A stretch of 25,082 bases of DNA from an uncultured Bacteroides sp. (GTDB taxonomy: Bacteria; Bacteroidota; Bacteroidia; Bacteroidales; Bacteroidaceae): positions 1-25,082 of the forward strand of contig NZ_CASFWU010000096.1 of assembly GCF_949298305.1 (NCBI RefSeq). The letters run 5' to 3'. Position numbers and translations under genes: made by a program. Below, one piece after another: positions 19,266 through 25,082 of the stretch (the first letter of the stretch is position 1; every line of letters starts with the position of its first letter). The notes below the pieces were generated by a model, which was given only the letters and a program-made list of their open reading frames with translations, was not told the origin of the DNA and ran no database searches.

Positions 19266-21149
19266 GTGACCGAATTGATTATCGACGGCACCCATGCCGT
19301 ACTTCCAAAGGACTTCAGCGTGTCGGTGAAGCGAGAGAACCCGCTGTTCACAAAAAACGGCGAATACACCTACGACATCACACTGCAACTCAGCAATCCG
19401 ACCAATGCATCGCTTTACGAGCACTTGAACCGCTTGACATCCGTCACCGAGGTGCGGAGCGAGCGGTCGGCGGTACTGATCGCAGACAACCGGGTATATT
19501 GCAACGGTACCGAAGTCATCACCGCCTGGACGGACGACACCGTATCCATCCAGATTGCCAGCGGTAACTCCGAACTGAACTACGTCATCGGAGGCGACTT
19601 GATGATTTCATTCCTGGACATGAAGGAAACGGTACCGGCTACGGGTGACTACAGCCCGAACGAAAAGACGTATCCCGAAGCGGAATACAACCTGGCACCC
19701 GTGTACAGCGATACGGAGAGTCGTGTGCTGAACCAGTGGAATTTCTTCCACGATACGGGTGTCGTTCCGCAATGGATAACCGATGGTGTCTATATCCCAC
19801 AGCCCTATCTGTGCGCTTATATCCGCGAGGTGCTGCGGGCACTGGGCTATACGCTGACAGAAAACAGCCTCGAGGAGACCGCGTTCAAAGACCTGTACCT
19901 GTGCCATACGCAGCATACATCGAAGTGGTGCGAGATGCTGCCGGGTTGGTCGGTGCTCGACTTCCTGGAGCAAATTGAAATCACCTTCAACATGGTTTTT
20001 GTCATCGACGCCCGTACTCGCAATGTGCGCCTGCTCTTCCGCAACGAGTTCTTCGCTGGTGTCACCACGCTGCATGTACAGCAGGTGAAAGACGAATACG
20101 AGGCCGAAGTGGATGAAGAACCGGACGTGGAAGATGCAGCCGCCAGCGACGTGGCTTACAACCTGGGCAGTGACAGTTTTTGGAAATATGCTTGCCTGAC
20201 CGATGCCATCCGTCAGGCAGCCAAATACGACACTATCCCCGAGGACTACGAGGCTACGGACATTGACCGCATCTCCCGCTGGTTCCGCGAAGAGGAGCAC
20301 GCCCGCACGGACACCATCTATACGGATGCCGTGACAGGCAGGCAATTCCTGTACCTGGGTACCGTATTTGACGAAATTGCAAAGTGGCCGGTATATGTGA
20401 TAGTGGACCAGTTTGCCGGGCTGAAGCGAGATGAAGCGGTGGGCGAAGTGACATCCGAAATCGTACCGGCCTGCCCGGTACAGACGCAGACGCACAAGTA
20501 TGCTTCGGGGGCAGTGGAGTATTCCTATACCGTATGGGTGCCGTCGCCGGGCGATGTCAGTTCTACGGATGAAGAAAATAGCAGCACTTCGCTGGTTGAT
20601 ATGATCGAAAATGGATTGACGGAGACCGAAGACGATTCAACCTCAAAAAGTACGTTGGCTTTGGCATTCTACACCGGAGACATGACGATAGAATACAAAG
20701 GTTCAGGTAGCAGTGTTGTTGCTGCGGAACGGGTTCGATATCCGATACCCTACATTGACGAATACGCCATTCTGCCGGTCAGCGGTACCGAACAGCGCCG
20801 CCGCTATTACAAGACCAACACTGTCGGAGCTTCACTGCGCCTGCAGAAGCTCGACGAACTATGCTACCAAGGTAACTATGACATCGACTATCGCAATGAA
20901 ATCACTATCGAGAGCTACGACCCGAATGTTTATGATCCGCGCATGATCTTCGAGATTTCCAACCGCCGTTACGTTTGCAAGGAGATGGAATATACATTGG
21001 ACGCCAACGGGCGAAAGGGTTCCTGGAAGGGTACTTTCTGTCGCATCAACATCAGCGACACCGAAGCCGATGTCCGATGGATCCTTACAGATGGCAAGTG
21101 GCGTGATGGGGGCGTGTGGCTCGACAACGGGCGATGGCTCGACGAATAG
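19266..21149 (+). CDS. Tail/baseplate hub-like protein
   Basis: 627 aa from a GTG start, preceded by the repeated ATTAACC leader sequence. The first 120 residues (MTELIIDGTHAVLPKDFSVS, then NGEYTYDITLQLSNPTNASL) form a beta domain with the short motif LYEHLNRL. WCEMLPGWSVLDFLEQIEIT, then FNMVFVIDARTRNVRLLFRN, is the pattern of tail-hub proteins related to gp27, where a helix leads into a beta sheet. The acidic, Ser/Thr-rich segment (about 435-475) is a likely linker. The end repeats Trp-Asp motifs (KWRDGGVWLDNGRWLDE). It lies directly before the tape measure gene; late hub genes often flank it. Confidence 0.6.
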   Translation: MTELIIDGTHAVLPKDFSVSVKRENPLFTKNGEYTYDITLQLSNPTNASLYEHLNRLTSVTEVRSERSAVLIADNRVYCNGTEVITAWTDDTVSIQIASGNSELNYVIGGDLMISFLDMKETVPATGDYSPNEKTYPEAEYNLAPVYSDTESRVLNQWNFFHDTGVVPQWITDGVYIPQPYLCAYIREVLRALGYTLTENSLEETAFKDLYLCHTQHTSKWCEMLPGWSVLDFLEQIEITFNMVFVIDARTRNVRLLFRNEFFAGVTTLHVQQVKDEYEAEVDEEPDVEDAAASDVAYNLGSDSFWKYACLTDAIRQAAKYDTIPEDYEATDIDRISRWFREEEHARTDTIYTDAVTGRQFLYLGTVFDEIAKWPVYVIVDQFAGLKRDEAVGEVTSEIVPACPVQTQTHKYASGAVEYSYTVWVPSPGDVSSTDEENSSTSLVDMIENGLTETEDDSTSKSTLALAFYTGDMTIEYKGSGSSVVAAERVRYPIPYIDEYAILPVSGTEQRRRYYKTNTVGASLRLQKLDELCYQGNYDIDYRNEITIESYDPNVYDPRMIFEISNRRYVCKEMEYTLDANGRKGSWKGTFCRINISDTEADVRWILTDGKWRDGGVWLDNGRWLDE

Positions 21150-21152
21150 ACA

Positions 21153-21188
21153 TGTCCTTTTCTACGTATCCGGCTGCACGTACTTTTG
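21153..21188 (+). promoter_or_regulatory. Late phage promoter for the tape measure gene
   Basis: TGTCCTTT (21153-21160), 20-bp spacer, TACTTTTG (21181-21188). It begins three bases after the preceding stop; the tape measure ATG lies 25 bases after the -7 box. Confidence 0.75.
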
Positions 21189-21212
21189 TTGCGTCATCAA
21201 TAGGTAGTATTT

Positions 21213-24200
21213 ATGAGTCTGAAGATAGATAGAGTGCAGCTGGAAATCATCGTTCAGCAGGACAGCGCCCGGCAGAAGATGATTGAGCTGGAGAAAGACA
21301 TGAAGAATGCCTCCAGCACATTGACCAAACTGAAAAAACAGTTTGGAGAGAATAGTGCGGAATACAAAGCTCAAGCACAGGTCGTAAAAAAGCTGAAGTC
21401 TGAATACGACAAACTGTTCGAAGAAATAGGCATCGGAAAACTCAGCTTGAAGGAACTGGGCAACCGCCAGCGGGAGCTGAATGCCATTTTGCTCAATCTC
21501 GATCCAAGTCTTCCACAATGGAAGCAGTACAACCAGCAACTCAAAGAGGTTAATGCCCGCATCCGGGAGTTGCGTAACGAATCTAAGGAGCCCCAGTTCT
21601 CTATCTCAAAACTGGCTGATGGCTTCAATCGTTATGCAACTATCGGCGCGTCGGTCATCGCTTCACTGACCGGCCTAGCCTTGACAGCTCGCAAGTGTGT
21701 CGATGAATATGCGCAAATGGAGGAGGCACAGAGCCAGGTCATCAAATATACCGGCATGACAAAAGAAGAGACCGAGGCTTTGAATGAGTCATTCAAGCAG
21801 ATGGACACCCGCACGCCGCGCGAAGAACTGAACCGTCTGGCCGGAGAGGCGGGCAAGCTTGGCATCAGCAGCCGCGACCAGGTATTGGAGTTTGTCGAAG
21901 CAGCCGACATGATCAACGTCGCACTGGGCGAAGACCTTGGCGAAGATGCCGTGAAGAATATCGGCAAGCTGTCGCAGATGTTCGGTGACGGAAACCGCAC
22001 GCTGAAAGAAGATATGCTGGCCATCGGTTCAGCCGTGAACCAGGTCGCTCAGAGTTCTTCGGCCTCCGAGCCGTACTTGGTGGAGTTCACGGCTCGCATG
22101 GGAGGTGTGGCCAAACAGGCCGACCTGGCCGTGACCGATGTTATGGGCTTCGCTTCCGCCCTCGACCAGAACATGCTGCGCAGCGAGATGGCCAGCACCG
22201 CCCTACAAAGTCTAATCCTCAAAATCTATCAGGAACCGGCCAAGTATGCCAAGCTGGCAGGCATGGACGTGCAGGAGTTCGTGAACTTGGTGAACACCGA
22301 CGTTAACGAAGCCTTGCTTCAGTTCCTCGGCACACTGGGCAAGATGGGAGGAATGGCACAGATGTCACCCATCCTGAAGGAAATGAAACTTTCCGGAGCA
22401 GAAGCCGCAGGTGTCATTTCCGCACTGGCCGGAAACATCGACCAGGTTCGCCGAGAACAGGAGAATGCGAACGAGGCATTCATCGATGGAACCAGTATTG
22501 TCAATGAATTTGGTGTACAAAACAATACCGTACAGGCCGGACTTGACAAAGCGAAGAAACATTTCAAGGACGTTCGTGTAGAACTTGGCGAACAGCTTTT
22601 GCCGGTGATGAAGTACATGGTGACAACGGGCAGTCTGACGGTGAATGGACTCAAAGCGATTGTTTCAATATTAATAGAATATAAAGGAATCATTTTGTCA
22701 GCCGCTACCGGAATAGCTGCATACACTGTGGCTACGAATGCAAGCACTATCGCTACAAAAGCCTATACCATAGTGACGAAAGCAGCCACAATAGCAACTA
22801 ATCTATTCAGCAAGGCTACAAAGGCAAGCCCGTGGGGGCTGGTGATTGCTGGAGTGACGGCAGCAATCTCTTACTTTACTATTTTCCGTGATGAGACAGA
22901 GCAGACTACTGATGCATTAAGGAATATGAATGATGAGCTGGAGCGGACAAAAGAGACAATGGACAAAGTTGCGAGCGTAAAATTGTCTGCTGACAACTTT
23001 GAATTTTTGACTGACAAACAAAAGCAACAGATGAAGGCAGACGCCAAACAGGCTATCGATGAATTAGACAACCTCATAACACAGGGCATGATTACTAACA
23101 AACAATGGTACGAAGCAGAGAAACAAAGCCTACTGAAACAGGCGGGTAGCAATGAAATCTTACAGAAAACGTATCTCAGCGGCCTGGAACATGACCTCAA
23201 AGAACGGATGAAGGTAATAGCCGGTTACATTGATGAGAAAAAACGATTGGAAAAAATCGTTGCGATGGTTCCAGACGCTCCAGTTACAGGCATAGATATA
23301 CAAACCGACCAGTCAGAAGCAGAATCTGCTCTCAAATCACGTTATCAAACCGAACTTAACTTGCTAAAAGAAAAGTATCTGAACCAACAGTTGACCGAAG
23401 ATCAATATAACAAGGCTCTTTATGATGCGGAAGTTAAATATTTGACTTCGCGTAAGTTGTTGCTCGAGCAATTCGGAAAGGACAGCAGTGAGATACAAGG
23501 ACAGATTTACGACAAGATGATAGCCGAGGCCAACCGGTTACACGAAGAAACGCAAAAGGTGAATGCTAACCATCAGACAGACTTACTTGAACAGATGGAT
23601 CTGGAATACCAACAAGAGCAGAGCCGCCTGAAGCAGGCTTATCTCGACGGAGACATTCAAACGCAAGAGGATTATCAAGAACGAATGCTTGAAGCCGAGC
23701 GAAGCTACCTGAAGCAGCGACGCGACTTGTTGGCCGCATTCGGTATGGATACATCGGCCGAAGACGGACGACTGCAGGACATGGATCTGAAAGATAAAGA
23801 ATCCGGCAGAAAGCAGCAGCGTAAGAGCGGTTTTGCTACAATAGCTAGCACGACTGATCTTGACCAACAGTTGAATCTCCTGCAGGCCATGTATGATGCT
23901 GATCTAATCAATTATGAGGAATATCAGAACACGAAAACACAGTTGACAGAAGCTGCAAAGAAAAGACGAGAAGAGATAACGAAAACTTCTCTTGACGTTA
24001 TAGGTCAGGCTGCATCAGCGGCCAGCCAGCTGATGCAAGCCTTGCAAGACGCTGAAATCAGCAAGATTGAGAGCCGTTATGACAAACAGATTGAAGATGC
24101 AAAAGCAGCTGGTAAAGATACAACAAAGCTGGAGGAACAAAAGGAAGCGGCTGTTAATGAAGTCAAGAAGAAATATGCAGATAAGCAATTTGCTGCCTCA

Positions 24201-24836
24201 GTCCTCCAGGTTACTGCTACAACGGCAGTGACAGCGATGGAAGCTTACAAAGCTATGGCCGGCATACCTGTTATTGGTCCTGCACTGGGTGCCGCCGCTG
24301 CCGCCGCAGCTTTGGCAGCAGGTGCAGCACAGATAGCTGTGGCCAAACAACAGCGTGACGAGGCCAAAGGACTCAAGTCCGGCGGTTACTCCGACGAATA
24401 CGTAGATGGTTATACCCGCAAAGGTAATCCAGACGACGTTGCTGGCGTAATCCCTGTGCACAAAAATGAATTTGTGGCCAACCACGAAGCTGTGGCTAAT
24501 CCTTCAGTAAAGCAGTTCCTCGATGTGTTTGACGTGGCGCAGAAGAAGGGGACCATCCGCATGCTCAACACGACGCAGATCCTGGAACAAGTTCGCACCC
24601 GCAGTGGTCGTTACTTCGGCGGATATACTTACGACAATCCAACACGACCATCCACCACGTTCTCCGCAGAACTGGGGCAGATGACTCCGGAACAGCGGCT
24701 GCAGGTTATTGCACTCCTGCAGGAGAACAACCGCCTGCTGGCTGTCCTCTGCAACAAGGAGCTGGTAGTCGATCCACGCAAGGTTCGCGACGGTATCAAG
24801 CGGGTGGAGACGCTCGAACGTAATGTCAGCCGATGA
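21213..24836 (+). CDS. Tail tape measure protein
   Basis: 1207 aa, the ruler that sets tail length and is ejected with DNA. The N-terminal coiled coil (about 10-125) is followed by the TP901-type tape-measure core at about 150-420, with LAGEAGKLGISSRDQVLEFV, SAVNQVAQSSSASEPYLVEF and MSPILKEMKLSGAEAAGVIS. A hydrophobic region at about 490-560 (GIILSAATGIAAYTVATNAS, then ASPWGLVIAGVTAAISYFTI) predicts membrane-active helices. Long coiled coils fill 570-960. An Ala-rich helix pair at about 1025-1055 (GPALGAAAAAAALAAGAAQI) precedes a folded C-terminal end. At about 0.15 nm per residue the tail would be near 180 nm, an extrapolation. No sheath gene is seen, so siphovirus morphology is likely. Confidence 0.92.
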   Translation: MSLKIDRVQLEIIVQQDSARQKMIELEKDMKNASSTLTKLKKQFGENSAEYKAQAQVVKKLKSEYDKLFEEIGIGKLSLKELGNRQRELNAILLNLDPSLPQWKQYNQQLKEVNARIRELRNESKEPQFSISKLADGFNRYATIGASVIASLTGLALTARKCVDEYAQMEEAQSQVIKYTGMTKEETEALNESFKQMDTRTPREELNRLAGEAGKLGISSRDQVLEFVEAADMINVALGEDLGEDAVKNIGKLSQMFGDGNRTLKEDMLAIGSAVNQVAQSSSASEPYLVEFTARMGGVAKQADLAVTDVMGFASALDQNMLRSEMASTALQSLILKIYQEPAKYAKLAGMDVQEFVNLVNTDVNEALLQFLGTLGKMGGMAQMSPILKEMKLSGAEAAGVISALAGNIDQVRREQENANEAFIDGTSIVNEFGVQNNTVQAGLDKAKKHFKDVRVELGEQLLPVMKYMVTTGSLTVNGLKAIVSILIEYKGIILSAATGIAAYTVATNASTIATKAYTIVTKAATIATNLFSKATKASPWGLVIAGVTAAISYFTIFRDETEQTTDALRNMNDELERTKETMDKVASVKLSADNFEFLTDKQKQQMKADAKQAIDELDNLITQGMITNKQWYEAEKQSLLKQAGSNEILQKTYLSGLEHDLKERMKVIAGYIDEKKRLEKIVAMVPDAPVTGIDIQTDQSEAESALKSRYQTELNLLKEKYLNQQLTEDQYNKALYDAEVKYLTSRKLLLEQFGKDSSEIQGQIYDKMIAEANRLHEETQKVNANHQTDLLEQMDLEYQQEQSRLKQAYLDGDIQTQEDYQERMLEAERSYLKQRRDLLAAFGMDTSAEDGRLQDMDLKDKESGRKQQRKSGFATIASTTDLDQQLNLLQAMYDADLINYEEYQNTKTQLTEAAKKRREEITKTSLDVIGQAASAASQLMQALQDAEISKIESRYDKQIEDAKAAGKDTTKLEEQKEAAVNEVKKKYADKQFAASVLQVTATTAVTAMEAYKAMAGIPVIGPALGAAAAAAALAAGAAQIAVAKQQRDEAKGLKSGGYSDEYVDGYTRKGNPDDVAGVIPVHKNEFVANHEAVANPSVKQFLDVFDVAQKKGTIRMLNTTQILEQVRTRSGRYFGGYTYDNPTRPSTTFSAELGQMTPEQRLQVIALLQENNRLLAVLCNKELVVDPRKVRDGIKRVETLERNVSR

Positions 24837-24872
24837 TGTCCTTTTTTAAACGCATGCCCCCATATACTTTTG
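24837..24872 (+). promoter_or_regulatory. Late phage promoter for the last gene
   Basis: TGTCCTTT (24837-24844), 20-bp spacer, TACTTTTG (24865-24872). It begins on the base after the tape measure stop. The next ATG is only four bases beyond the -7 box, so the mRNA may be leaderless. Confidence 0.75.
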
Positions 24873-24876
24873 CGCC

Positions 24877-25082
24877 ATGGATGTATTCACTGCAATAGAC
24901 AAGATGCGCCGCCTCTCCGAAGAGGGGCAATCGTTCTCCTTCTCGTTCATGAGCTACAGCTACGACCGGAAGAAGAGCGAGGGGATTGTGCAGGTTCGAC
25001 ACGCTCGCCTGCGCAAGCAGAGCCGTAAGGAGCACAACCGGTTCAGCGACTACATGCTGAACTACATCAACCTTGACACGCT
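24877..25082 (+). CDS. Unknown phage protein, cut by the window end
   Basis: Open to the window edge (68 complete codons and two bases of the next). It begins MDVFTAIDKMRRLSEEGQSF and continues SFSFMSYSYDRKKSEGIVQV, then a basic stretch and HNRFSDYMLNYINLDT. A possible internal start is ATG 24904. Alternating strand pattern with basic patches. A post-tape-measure position suggests a tail or baseplate protein. Family not recognised from this fragment. Confidence 0.6.
   Translation, partial: MDVFTAIDKMRRLSEEGQSFSFSFMSYSYDRKKSEGIVQVRHARLRKQSRKEHNRFSDYMLNYINLDT

Overview
The window is part of a tailed-phage genome, most likely a prophage or temperate phage of Bacteroidales (Bacteroides, Phocaeicola, Parabacteroides or relatives). 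The host call rests on promoters: every confident one has the Bacteroidales -7 box TAnnTTTG, with TTG/TTTG or a phage variant about 20 bp upstream. Shine-Dalgarno sequences are nearly absent, and several products resemble proteins typical of Bacteroidales phages (DUF5053-like, a tape measure, a scaffold-fused capsid). No tRNA, rRNA, CRISPR array, transposase, integrase or reverse transcriptase was seen.

Layout, all on the + strand except one small operon. 1-472: a terminator that closes an upstream operon, then a gene-free stretch carrying about twelve TTCTACA iterons and a promoter. 473-4512: two AT-rich unknown genes, then the capsid module (S49 prohead protease, scaffold-fused major capsid protein, a putative tail-tube or head protein), closed by a terminator. 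4641-9159: packaging operon (Stealth-like glycosyl/phosphotransferase, a frameshifted small gene, a PLD-family protein, two small terminase-region genes, and a large terminase whose frame is broken in the nuclease domain). 9160-12666: accessory block with an N-terminally truncated DUF4041/GIY-YIG protein, an elaborate leader RNA driving five tightly coupled tiny genes, and a hicAB toxin-antitoxin pair with two identical operators. 12776-15385: a small unknown gene, the portal protein and a 273-aa unknown. 15430-16119: a minus-strand two-gene operon (55-aa coiled coil and a DUF5053-like protein) bracketed by a 15-bp inverted repeat. 16182-16798: a second leader RNA with the same plan, driving a 130-aa unknown. 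16902-25082: connector and tail genes, a baseplate-hub-like protein, the 1207-aa tape measure and the start of one more gene.

The most striking feature is regulatory. Structural operons start from promoters of the form TGTCCTTT-N20-TAnnTTTG: five copies with an identical 20-bp spacer, plus one near copy before the protease gene. They usually sit just after a terminator or stop codon. Accessory genes use host-type TTG/TTTG-N18-20-TAnnTTTG promoters instead. This looks like a dispersed late-promoter regulon that needs a phage-encoded factor. A second notable theme is a pair of leader RNAs (10384-10704 and 16182-16405). In each, one arm of a long inverted repeat can pair either with the transcript 5' end or with a third copy at the start codon of the downstream gene. 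Each also has a terminator-like hairpin and T-tract followed directly by the ATG of a mini-ORF. The major capsid protein and the next gene product end in the same nine residues, AESSQGGGV, encoded by largely different synonymous codons.

Two apparent frameshifts (about 5483 and about 8655) mean that either the element is decaying or the assembly has indels. Functions below come from motifs and remembered family features, not from database searches.
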